Origin: Agaricus subrufescens
Lineage: Eukaryota; Basidiomycota; Agaricomycetes; Agaricales; Agaricaceae
Assembly (NCBI GenBank): GCA_029945375.1
Contig: CM057057.1
Location: 1,426,001-1,490,000, forward strand
Reading direction: 5' to 3'
Length of the DNA: 64,000 bases
Under the pieces are notes generated by a model. The model did no database searches. It saw nothing but the letters and a program-made list of their open reading frames with translations, and was not told the DNA's origin. A program made the position numbers and the translations under genes. Of this stretch, positions 13,049 through 23,945 are shown piece by piece. How positions within the stretch are numbered: position 1 is the first letter of the stretch; each line of letters starts with the position of its first letter.

Positions 13049-14009
13049 CTAGTTTGAGCATTTTTTACCGAAGATGTCGTAACGCGGATGACTATCATTC
13101 GAGTCAGATACCATACTAGTTTCGAAACCGCTAACAGTGATGGTGTCAGCCGACGATCTCTCCTCGAGCCACCTCCTGGGGAACTCCATAGCGATGCTGA
13201 CAGATTGGTGTCTATCACATCCTGCAGCATCGGATGCAGAGGATCCAAACCCATCTTCATCATCAACCAAAGTCAGCCGTATTCGTCATTTAAATGAAGA
13301 TCGCAGTCATCTGTCTTCGATCAGTATTTCCATCGCCCTTAATTTAACGAAGTCTGTGGCTGTAAGCTTTCCGGAGCATCGAATGGCTGCGTCCCTGGGG
13401 AGTAAGCAAGCTTGGTGAGGATGATTGACTCACCGCTCGTCTTGACGAATCACATAAAATGAATAAAGGCGTTCCTGGACAATCTTTTGAGTATCTTACC
13501 TGACAGGTTCCCCGGCTTTCCCTTAAGAAGTTCCGTGATGTGTTCTGGCGCGATGGGGGTCCAGAGAAAACCAATGACAGGTACCATCTGCGTAAATAAG
13601 ATCCAGTCTTCAAGGTAGCTCATCTCGATACCGTTGCAAGCAGGTTTGGAGCGATGACGGTGTCGTGGGCCAGAGTACAGATCAATATGGCATTCTTCGT
13701 CGATCAGTCTTGCTGACACCACGCCGAGATTACGGGAAGTACCACATCTTCGCTTGACAACCTTGCTTGCACTATCATCGTCTGCCTCGGATACTCCATT
13801 TTCTAACAAGGCCCAGAAACTGTACCAGTAGAATTGGCAGTGAGAAGATTGAAACATACCTACACAGGTCATTCGAAGCGTGCCACGAACTTCAGCGAAC
13901 ATATCTTATCACCGGAAAGGCTCTGTTCGGTCACAAGATACTTTTTCTTCCCGGTGTCAAAGGCAAGTTCGACAAACGGTATATTTATGCTATCGTCACT
14001 CTCTTCGGC
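13049..14009 (-). CDS. possible multi-exon hypothetical gene, structure unresolved
   Basis: Three separate minus-strand segments look coding but could not be joined with certainty. About 14009-13879 contains FVELAFDTGKKKYLVTEQ. About 13829-13588 contains VVKRRCGTSRNLGVVSARL and EMSYLEDWILFTQM, and ends at a GTACCT donor. The tail 13270-13049 is acidic and serine-rich, ending DIFGKKCSN and a stop. Between them a short exon-like piece (DFVKLRAMEILIEDR) is bounded by CAG and a possible splice site. No start codon was found in frame with the first segment. It may be a real gene with a missed exon, or a decaying one. No family recognised. Confidence 0.3.
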
Positions 14010-14966
14010 CAATGATGATCATGGCGAGCGGACCAAGAGTGGAATGTGGGGTTAAGGAGTGCTTAACCCGATTTACATATGCTGAGACGAAGAATGCAAA
14101 AAGAGGTGAGTCGAGACATCGGTAAGAAGTAGTAAGCTTTCCTCCATTGGATTCACCTGACGGCTAAAGCGGGCGTCCTCAGTACAGATCGGATGTAAAG
14201 GCAGTGTGGATGAAATGGGGTTTCAATAAAATTAAAAGAAGTAGAGCTTTTTCATTTGCTGTATAATCGAGTGGAAACCATTTTATCATGGCCGTTACAT
14301 TGGCGTCCTATATCGACAAAATGCACGTAATGGATTTACTTCCCGCTGATCATGATACGATCGGAAAACAGACTCGGTGGTGAGCCTGCTCACTAACCGG
14401 GATTTGCCGTGACCCGACTCTTGGATGACTGAACCGAAATTGTCGTGGTGCTGTGGGTTCTCGTACCACAATATAGTGGCAATTAACGTACGTTGTCCAC
14501 GCCATTCTGGAAGGCGACAACCGAACAGAAGCATTCCGACGACTTTGAAGACTTGGCGGATCAGGTGTTTCTATTTGGGGATAGAGACGACGTTGGGGGC
14601 TTGGCATGCTTGGTCGTTACAGCCACCTAAGCCAATCTGGGCCCCTCTATTCGGCAGAACTGACGCCCGATGACATGATCGACAAAGACCGGCTACTCGG
14701 CTCAGCACAAGTCTCGAAGCCACCATCTCGACAACCCTTTGTGCCCACCGAGCTTCGGACCACTTTTAGAAGGTACGAGTGCTTGTCCTCCATGAGCACT
14801 GTCTTCATGTACCTCTTTCAGAGCAAGGCTCATGGGCGCACTGTTGCCTATTTGTCCAGACCCGGCAAGCACCGGAATACAGTCGGTGACTGTTTCATAA
14901 CATACATGGTCACAGATACATGAAGTGGGATCACTTCTCCCATCATCCATTTCGCTATCTTCCAGG
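14010..14966. other. spacer and promoter region of NLR copy 1
   Basis: No supported gene. Frames of 80-110 codons exist on both strands across 14295-15028, but they overlap each other and have no splice or family support. This is the upstream region of the first NACHT gene. Confidence 0.5.
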
Positions 14967-17747
14967 ATGTCGGGCAAATCGTCTCCCGGCTCCAAAAACC
15001 GGTTTTCTTCCCGGTTTTCTCGCCTCAAGCAGCGGGTCTCTTTGGCGCTCTCTACTTTCTCCCCGGCTTCTGCTTCTCAAGTGCAATCTCGGTTCCCGGG
15101 CAATAATGCCGGAGGACTAGAAGCTTCCGATCATCAAGCAGATCCCTGCCTGCTATTCGCGTCTGACTCCTATTCTACAGCCATTCAAACTGGGAACACG
15201 ATACCCGCCCATCCAACATCGGATCCATCGCGGTTTAAGTGTCAATTGGAAGAATGCTTCTCTCGGAATTGTCCGTCGCTGCATATCACACCTTCTTCTG
15301 CACTCCAAGGCCACACCTCGACCTTTCAAGGACCAAGTGTAAGCTCTCTTCTTGAATCATAGTGCATTATTATAATACTTCTGCCAGCATACGCGGGGCG
15401 AATTCAGTGGAGCCCATGGCTTCATCGTGAAAGATCCCGTATTTATCGACCATAATACCACGTCCGAGACTTGTAAGGGCTCTCTGCGCCACTTGTATGT
15501 TACATCTTTACTCATTATCACCTCCGTCAGTTATGGAGAAGCTTCTACAACAAACGATAATCGGAGCCGAATTTGATTCTTCTGATCGCGACCCACCTCC
15601 GAGGTGCCACCCCGGAACTCGACTTGCTATCTTACAGCGGTGCTTACATTTCATTTTTCAGTCTCGCGCCGAAGGAAAGTTACGTTGGATAGTTGGGCCT
15701 GCCGGTGTTGGGAAATCGGCTGTGATGCAGATGATTGCCGAGAAGGTCCCCGACGGCATTGTCTTTGCCTCAATCTTCCTCTCCGTCAATGGTCGGAGAG
15801 ATGGCACAAAGACGATCCTGACCATCGTTTACCAGTTCGCTAGCAAATGTGAGCTCTACTACCAACATGTCCGGGATCTGGTCATGAGGGATCCATCTCT
15901 ACTTCGAAAATCAATGGCGGTGCAATTTCAAAAGTTTATTGTTGGGCCTTTCGTCACTCAACGTCTATTCGATGCGTCACGTCTGTTCCTGATTACCATC
16001 GATGGCCTCGATGAATGTGATGACCCTGTCACTCAGGAAAAACTTCTAGAACTGATATCTAATTTCTGTACCATGTACCCTGCTTCTCCTATTGCGTGGA
16101 TCATCGCGAGTCGCCCAGAGCCTCATATTACGTCGTTCTTCGAGAAGGCCGAAGTCCAACATGTGTACACAAAGGACGAGATGGAGATCGATTCAGACGA
16201 AGCACGCGACGACGTTCAGCGGTATCTCCGTGACGAATTCAAGAAGATACACCTCACGTACCCTACACTCAGACGGAGGCAGGAGTGGCCATTGGAACAT
16301 GAATTCACCCAAATAGCAACAGCTGCCGGTGGACTTTTCGCGTACGCATCTACAGTGGTCCGTTATATCGGAGACCCTCACTACCGAAATCCCACCGCTC
16401 AGCTTTCTAATGTACTTGCAGTGATCAATGCTGGTACAAAAGGTGATATGTCCAGACGGGGTCACCCGATGGCTCAACTCGATGCGCTGTATAGGAGGAT
16501 CCTATCCAACGTCGAGGAAGATGTCATGATTGACACCAAAAAACTGTTGCTCGTATATTCAAGGCACGGCTGGCCTGCTGTGAAGTTTCGCGAACAATGC
16601 AATATGCTCGGATTGACTGAAGATACTGCTTACGGTGCCATTTGCCATCTCCATGCCGTCCTAAAGGTTCCAGATCCCGACAATGCTGCTGATGAGTCTT
16701 TGTCATATTACCACAAATCGTTTGAAGACTTTCTTTTCGACCACGAGCGATCCGGACTCTTCGATAACGTGAAGGATGAGGCTGAACAATTCCGGGTTCG
16801 TGTTGTTTTGAAAATGATTGGCGAGGTTCAAGGCGCCCCTGATGGTGTGGCTAGTAGTGAACCTATTGAATGCGGGAGCTACGGCCGTCTGAAGGGTGGT
16901 TGTGATCATATTTCACTTTCTTGGCCTGGTGATGAGCGCTTTCAAATGACCGACGATGAAATACGAATCCGGTTGTATCGTCGTGCAATGACGGATATGT
17001 TTCAGAACTTTAATTCAGATCGTAACTTTTACGGGAGTATTTCCTGCTTTCATATCTTAACCACGCGTTTCACAACGCTTGGTGCTTTCTATCCGTTTGT
17101 GAAATTGCGAGACTCTGCTTTTGTAAGTTTCCTTGCGCCCTGTTATAATTTGGAATGTTGAAGTTCTTGTCAGGACAAATTTCGTCATGAACTTGGGGAG
17201 CTTGGCAAGCTGAAGGAGGTGCCCCTTCGAGCATTAGATTATGCTGCAATCTGTGGCCCTATTCATTTACGGCGTACAAATCTTATTGGTCTTGATATCG
17301 CGCCGAGCGAATGCTGGGACTCGTCTTGCAGTGTGAGTGATAAAATCTGTGTTTGTAGGCTTTGTTGACCTCGAGGTTTTGTAGCATCGCAAGGACACAG
17401 TGTGTGATCAGCAGCGGGAAGGATGGTCAACCGTATTTGAACGGTATTGCGGAGTCGATTTGGATAGTAATGCGAAAGAGGATACAGGCATTCCCCGCTT
17501 TGTTACTGTCGTGCGTCAAGAATCCCATAGGCAGTGTTTTAAATATTCAAGTACGGGTGCCTGCTATTGCTGCTCGCTCCGGCTTGCGCGTCACCTTATG
17601 AATAACGAAGACCAACTTGCTTTGGTTTTCGTTGATTCGACTTACATGTGTTATGTCGAATTGTCCTTTATTGATCCAGATGATGGTGTCTCGGAGTGGA
17701 GATATCGGTTTTTACATTCTGGACTTCCGACTTGTACTGGTGGATAG
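14967..17747 (+). CDS. NACHT-domain NLR-like protein, array copy 1
   Basis: Five exons: 14967-15338, 15388-15472, 15531-17122, 17174-17332 and 17385-17747; 856 residues. The head is basic (SSRFSRLKQRVSL) followed by a Ser/Pro-rich linker. Exon 2 adds a short motif containing SGAHGFIVKDPVFIDHN just before the NACHT part. Walker A is GPAGVGKSAVMQ (about residues 208-215), Walker B is DGLDECDD (about 310), and sensor-like ASRPEPHI follows; then come a winged-helix-like region and YHKSFEDFL. No WD40, ankyrin or TPR repeats follow. Instead the tail has SLSWPGDERF, a 53-residue exon, and a final exon with CYCCSLRLAR and FVDSTYMCYVELSFIDPDDG. NACHT proteins are NTP-driven oligomerising switches, and fungal ones are linked to heterokaryon incompatibility and immunity. 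The ATG was chosen because all array copies begin in the same relative place. Intact. Confidence 0.88.
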
Positions 17748-17988
17748 TGCGTACTGTACCCTACCATAATTATTCAAGTATGTCATTTGTATTATGTAGC
17801 ATAATATCTATAAGGATAAACCAATATACGAGTGCCGTCATTGAAATGAACTAGGTAGGCAGTGGGACTCCGACCGCAGGTAGTGAGCAGCGCTGTGGCA
17901 CCTCCCTATGCTATCTCTTTAGTTACTAATGGTTATTCAAGTTGGAAGCCTAGATGAGTTGATAATGGTCTTAATCAATGTTCTTCAG

Positions 17989-18290
17989 GCTGATCTCGGC
18001 TTTCTGTACCGCATAACTTGTCTCTTCTAAGTATAGCATAGATAGTTGCCAGTCGCCCTGAGCCTCGCATTACCTCGGTTTTTGACAAACCTGAAGTTTA
18101 ATTGTATCGCCCCGCGGAACTGCAGAAAACTAAACTCGAATACCCGTCGCTTAGGTACAAGCGAGAATGGCCCTCGGAGCACGACCATCCCCCGCAACAG
18201 TGATCCGATATATTGATAGCCTCCATTACCGAATCTCACCTGCTCGGTTACGTTACGTACTTGAAACCATCGACAAATCGTTCATTTATC
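17989..18290 (+). pseudogene. degraded NACHT gene fragment
   Basis: This piece aligns by eye to the sensor and post-NACHT part of the neighbouring NLR genes: a CTGATCTCGG..TTTCTGTACC segment, then a stretch translating as IVASRPEPRIT, VFDKPEV followed by a stop, then KTKLEYPSLRYKREWPSEHD, followed by a further stop and a remnant of the RYVLETID segment. Several internal deletions remove the residues between these blocks. Neither a promoter-side exon nor the Walker motifs remain. It is the relic of a sixth NLR copy lying about 250 bp downstream of copy 1. Confidence 0.82.
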
Positions 18291-20086
18291 TATGACGCAA
18301 CGCCTTGTCACAAACCCTTGTATACTATTTTTTGAACAACCAGGATCCACCTAGTACTACAGTCTGAGTCTCATTGGTTCGATGAGATTCTGCCCCTCAT
18401 TCACTGACTCAGATGACAGGTTATCGGGGTAGAGAGATACAAAATTATACAATAGAGGCGGATCCTTCTGAATAAAGTAATTGTAAAGGTATGAAACATC
18501 TGTCCGCCCTCAAGTAAACATTTTTCACGTCACGACTGTCCACATGCCCAATTGCCGATCAGAAATACTACTCTTCATTCCGTTAGGCTGCTCATATTTT
18601 TGAGATATAACACCAGCCTCTTCTTTGTGTGAATTTGCTGGGCGGTGTTGTCAGAATAAGGGTGAGATTTCACTTTCGAGGGCTAAAATTGTGTAGAGTC
18701 ATCCTACTCTTCCCTACCATGCCAGATTGATCTGGCTGATGATTGACGGTATGAAGAAAGGTGAGGGCGAGCCTGGACATGTTGAGCTCAGTGGAGAATG
18801 GGTCCCAGAGTGCGATTGGCTTATAATAGGTTCATGTAGTCTTCTTATCGAAAATAAATTACTGCATGTATGAGTATATGCACGCACTGTCGACACCGAC
18901 AATAGTCGCTGTTTTTGAACCACGAGTGGAGTATTGTGAGGAAGGTAGAAGCATGTTAAGTAGAAGCATGTTGGAAAGTCATGATTACATTTGGTTTGCG
19001 CCTTGAATTTGATAAGGTGGGGCATGGAATTGATCGAAGGTCGTTGAGCATTGTAAGGAGTGAGGGACATAACAGTGGTCGTCAACTGGTTGTTACGAGA
19101 ATATTTTATAGGTCGATGTATAGGCATTCTGACAAGAATGTTAGATTGCTTGCCTCAGAATACCCAAATTGAATGACGCCCAGTAAGTATTGACATCAGC
19201 GTGAGGGAGTAGACATGAATGTACCTGGTATTCCTAGCCACTCCGAGCAATTATGACAGACGTACCGACTGTTACCTCTTGTTTACTCTCCTTGTCATGA
19301 TCTATGTTCCTGGGAAGAGGGATAGCTTCGGCGCATACTCCTCAGCCTAATTACACTGGGACAAGCTGCGTGGGGGCTTCATTCTTCTATGCTACACTGC
19401 GGATATGGATGTATTGTGTCAAGTGTAATGATATATCACAAAGGCCGGGTGTTGGAGAAATCAAGTTGGGTAGAATATTTGTCTGCCATCTGCAGTATAA
19501 CTGCCCAACGTCAGGGGCTAGAATCGGTATGATTCTCTCAAACTTAGCTTTTCTCGAATCTTGATCCACTGGACACTGTTTTCCAAGAGCTGGTGGGACG
19601 ACATGCAAACCTGGCGAGCGAAGTGTCACGCATCACGCGATGTGACCACTCTCTCTTGTTCGCTCCGCTACCACAGTGCCTCGCTCGCGTTTCTCTTCAC
19701 CTGTCTGGCTTTCTGACGGCGAAAAGCAGCTTACCACAGCGTACAACTTCTTTTATCTCCCCCAAAGTCGTTCTGCGGCAAGGCCAGCGAGCTGTCCAGG
19801 GCTCTTGTCCATCCCTCATTCCGCATCGCTGTCGATCACCACACCACCGTATTCGCGAACCTTGACAGCAGGGGCAAATATATCTGATTGGGCTAGTACA
19901 AACAGACGTTAGCGTGATGGCGCTGACTTTCGTGTCCAGACAGAGTTAGGAGGTGATAGGCGCCTGGTGTTGATGTAACGCAGCACGCCAATTCGAAGCT
20001 GACGTGACATTCCTCCTTTCCACGATGGCTACATATACTACTGGGCACAATGATCTCTGCGATCCTTCCTTCCCCCGTCGTCGAGG
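18291..20086. other. long spacer between NLR relic and NLR copy 2
   Basis: 1.8 kb without a credible gene; the longest frame (minus 18714-19127) has a low-complexity composition and no splice support. The last ~130 bp (from about 19955) resemble the sequence upstream of NLR copy 4: GATAGGCGC, GTAACGCAG and GTGACATTCCTC occur in the same order and similar spacing, so this is a shared promoter block. Confidence 0.5.
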
Positions 20087-22829
20087 ATGCCGAAAAAATC
20101 CTCCCCAGTCCTAAAAAAGCGCATATCTTCTTGGTTCTCTAGAGTCAGGAAGCGTGTCTCTTCCACTTTTTCTCCTTCGTCTTCCCAATCTCCCCAGAGT
20201 TCTCGTCAACGCAACGGTAGGCCAAGAAGCCTAGACATCCCCCCTCGCCATGCAGATAGTGACGTCTCGCCCGAGTTCACCCGCCCCTACCACTCAGTCT
20301 CGAACGCCTCCCGTCCTTTCACTATGGCTCCAATTCCGCCGCATTCCTCCCCTTTCCCTCCGGATCTCTCTTCTTATCAGCATTCGGCTGTGACCGGTGA
20401 TGATACGGGGAGATTACTCCCACCGGATCACCGCGTAGATGCAGAGTTCCACCCTACCTCTTCTTCTCATCTGCATTTAGGTTCAAGTACCTCCGCTCTT
20501 CCTACCCCAGACGCTGGGCGCGCTGGTCACATCACACAACCCCAGGACAATTGTAAGAAATTTCCGTATTACAAAGTGTATGCTTACCATCGTCTCTGGT
20601 AGTCATGAAGGAGCTTATGCGGGAAACGATAATCGGAGCTGAATTCAACTCTTCCGCTGGCGAGCCTCCCCCTCGGTGTCATCCTGGAACACGTCTAGCC
20701 ATCGTACAACGGTGTTTGGACTTTATTATCCAGTGCTCTGATGCAGGCAAGTTGCGGTGGGTAGTGGGTCCTGCTGGAGTTGGGAAATCGGCAGTCGTGC
20801 AGATGGTCATTGAAAAGACCCCTGGTGATATCCTCTTTGCCTCAGTCTTCCTCTCTGTCAATGGGCATAGAGATGGAAGCAAGACTATTATCACCATTGC
20901 ATATCAGCTTGCCGCCAAGAGCCAGGTCTATCGCGAATATATCCGGGATCAGATCGCCCTCGACCCGTCTCTCCTTCGAAAATCGCTGTCGGAACAGTTC
21001 AACAAGTTTATCGTTGAGCCATTTGTGCTAAAACACATTTGCGGTTCTTCCCCTCGGCTCCTAATTGCCATTGATGGCCTCAACGAGTGCGACAACCCCC
21101 TCACTCAGCGGAAGCTCCTCGAGCTTATCTCGAGTTTCTGCATTACATACCCTGATTATCCCATTGCGTGGATAGTTGCTAGTCGCCCGGAGCCGCACAT
21201 CACTCGCTTTTTCGGTTTGGCTGAAGTCCAGTCCGCGTACTATAAGGAAGAAATGGTGGTTGGGTCTGATGAAGCATGCGAAGATGTTGAACGGTACTTC
21301 CGCGATGAACTGAAGAAGATCAAACTTGCGCATCCTGCGCTCAAGCACGAACAAGAATGGCCTTCGGAACACGACTTGACGCAAATTGCTTCATCTGTAG
21401 GAGGGCTCTTCGCATATGCCGCTGCAGTAGTCCGGTATATCGGTGATCCTAATCGTAAAGACCCCCCTACTCAGCTCCGTCGTGTACTCGAAACCATTCA
21501 AGATACTGGTGCAACTGGTCACGGGGCAACAAGTGATCATCCGATGGTCCGGCTCGATGGGTTGTACAAGAGGATCCTGTCCAGTGTCCCGGATAATGTC
21601 ATGGTGAACGCCAGAAAATTGGTACTCATTTATACGAGGACTCTTTTCGATGGTGTTGGGTTCCGCGGGCAATGCAACGCGCTGGGATTGACGGAAGACG
21701 ACGCTTATGATGCCCTCCGATATCTATCCGCTGTTATCAGGATTCCTGAACGCAACAGGGCAGATGATTCATCTCTCTCGTATTATCATAAATCGTTCGA
21801 GGATTTCCTTTTCGATTTCAAACGATCAGGTTTTTCTCATAACTTTATGTACGAGGGTTTGCAGCTCTGTCATCGTACTGCGTTGAAAATTCTCGAGGAG
21901 GTTCCATATGACGCGGCTGGCGTGGCTGGTGGTGAAGGCACCGGTGGCGATGTGAATGGTTCTTGCGACAATATCTCTCTTTCATGGCCCGGCGATGCAC
22001 GTTTTCGAATGACCGATCGGGATCTGCGGATAAAGTTGTACGGCAATGTACTTAGTTGGGTATGCAAATATTTCAACAGCATTGGCATCTTCTACGGACG
22101 CCTATCTTGCTTCCATGCGTTGACCACACGTTTCACGGTGCCTGATGAAAACTTCCCGTTTTATCGGTTGAGAGATTGTGCTTTTGTAAGTCTCTGTATG
22201 CTTTATTCTGTATCGAATGCTGAGATCTCGTTTCAGGATGAGTTCCGTCATGAACTCCAAAGACTAGGAAAGATAAGGAAAGTGCCTCTCCGATCATTTG
22301 ATTACTCCGCTATCTGTGGAGACGTCGAGTTGCTGTTTACGAGTCCCACCGGAAAGAACGTCAAAGCTTCAGACCCCTGGAACTCAAGCTGCGAGGTGAG
22401 CCGCATTCTACGAGTCAACGAATCATTACTCAATTTTGAATGATTTAGCATTCAAAGAGTAGAGTAGGCGGGTTACAGCAACGACGAGGGTGGTCGACCA
22501 ACTTTAAAAGATATCATCGAGATGATTCGGGCTCTGAAGATGATCATGATGCTGATGTTCCCGGGTTTTATGCTGTTACACGCCAACAAGCTCATGAAAA
22601 CTGGTGTGTGTCAGATCGGTCAAGCAAACATGCTGCTGTGGCATGTCTGTACTGCTCGCGACGCTTCGCGCGTCAGTTTAAGGACAATCCGGATAAACTT
22701 GTTACAGTTTTTGTTGATTCGACTGGAATGTGTTATGTTGAGTTTTCGTTGGTTGACCCAGATGATGAGGTGTCGGAGTGGAGATACCGATTTTTGCATT
22801 CTGGACTTGGGAATAGTGTTGATGTTTAG
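20087..22829 (+). CDS. NACHT-domain NLR-like protein, array copy 2 (lacks the motif exon)
   Basis: Four exons: 20087-20552, 20603-22185, 22237-22395 and 22449-22829; 862 residues. The head is MPKKSSPVLKKRISSWFSRV and then Ser/Pro-rich. Unlike its four paralogues it has no separate second exon: the first exon runs straight to the DNF codons before the NACHT exon, so the GAHxFV-type motif is missing. Walker A is GPAGVGKSAVVQ. Walker B reads DGLNECDN, with Asn replacing the usual second Asp. ASRPEPHI and YHKSFEDFL are present. The C-terminal part has SLSWPGDARF, the invariant 159-nt exon, and a last exon with CLYCSRRFARQF and FVDSTGMCYVEFSLVDPDDE. No stop or frameshift, so it should be expressed if the promoter works. 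Confidence 0.88.
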
Positions 22830-23104
22830 TATACGATTTGTTACTTGTAGCGGTATTCATAGGCATTGTTTGTACCATTCAGTTAAAGGTTGTATTGTGT
22901 GTATGATGAATGGAATGTATCAACTGCTCTGGACGCCGATCGAAGACAGTACTAAGAGTTGTTGTGGTGTACCTTTTGACGAGTGCCAACTTGAGAGATT
23001 TCTAGTTGCGTCGCATATATCTATACCAGATGCGCTTCGATGCTGTGTGTAGAATTCCCAGACAGTTAGGCTAGACGAATGATACATCTCATCGAGAATC
23101 TTTC

Positions 23105-23945
23105 TTTTTTTTTTTTTGGTGGAGCAAGGTGCTAGCATCGCAGACAAGGTCAGCATGCCAGGACCGCTTTCGGCCTCGGTAGGCCTTTGAGTTTGCTTTT
23201 CCTACACCTCCCGGGGAAAAGCATTACGCACGCCAAGTTTGGTGAAAGGCAGTGTGGGGCTCCGTCTCACGTATACCTACTAAAACCCCGGGGTTCGAGG
23301 CCCATTTCTCAGGCAGGTGTCCTTCGTTTCTCAGTAAGCCTCTCCATGTGTTTTCGACTTTCTGCGAGCTGATTGACTTTTTCTCGAATTTTTTTTTCAT
23401 TTGTATGTAGGACATCCACCCGGAGTCTCATTTCCAGTTGAGATCTTAGACTGTTTATTAAGTTGGTCCTCGACGGCCAATTAGATCTCTCGTTGTTGTC
23501 TCCAATCACCCTTTTGCACCTGGTAGTCCAAATCTTATAGGCAGCTTCCGATATTAGATGGTAAAGCCTTGATAGCCCCATGTTGGTTTTTCCATCCTCA
23601 TTTTTTACTTTCGCAGATGCGCATCCCAGAATTTCGCCATATAATGGTTTTTGCCATCCTTGTTGCCTCAGTGTCCATATTCTACCGACTTCATCCCATA
23701 TTTCATTTTGTCCTGGGGCTGAGCATTTTGTTAGTATGTGCTCCATCGTTTCAGTTGAGTTGCATGTCTAACAGGTTGCCCTTGTTTCTTGTTCGGGTAT
23801 GTGGGACCAGTAGGTGCCAACCTTTTGGATATTTTTTATAGACCGGAACAGGAATTCCCTTTGTGTGCGGAATATGTTTTTCATCTGTTTCAGGTCTTTC
23901 CAAATACTCTCTGAAGTCGGTGAGAGGGATAACATGCCTCTGCTC
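23105..23945 (-). mobile_element. 5'-truncated LINE (non-LTR retrotransposon) insertion with 15-bp target duplication
   Basis: The element is 841 bp and reads on the minus strand. Its 3' end carries a poly(A) tail, seen as 13 T at 23105-23117 on the plus strand. It is bounded by a perfect direct repeat, CATCGAGAATCTTTC, at 23090-23104 and 23946-23960: a textbook target-primed reverse-transcription insertion. The minus-strand frame (about 23962-23309) encodes the C-terminal end of a reverse-transcriptase polyprotein, with a zinc-knuckle-like cluster (TCNSTETMEHILTKC) typical of the zf-RVT region. One in-frame TAG (23768-23770) sits inside the CxxC of that cluster, so the product is doubly dead: truncated at the 5' end and interrupted. 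Confidence 0.88.
23309..23945 (-). pseudogene. reverse transcriptase C-terminal remnant (zf-RVT region)
   Basis: The readable remnant spans about 210 codons in one frame with a single TAG at 23768-23770. Upstream of the stop is KDLKQMKNIFRTQREFLFRS; downstream are MEHILTKCSAPGQNEIWDEV and a lysine-rich tail of about 90 residues. The polymerase domain itself was never copied into this site because of the 5' truncation. Confidence 0.8.

Noticed and set aside
18714..19127. 137-codon minus frame in the spacer
   Set aside because: Low-complexity composition, no splice signals, and no homologue in the other duplicated spacers.
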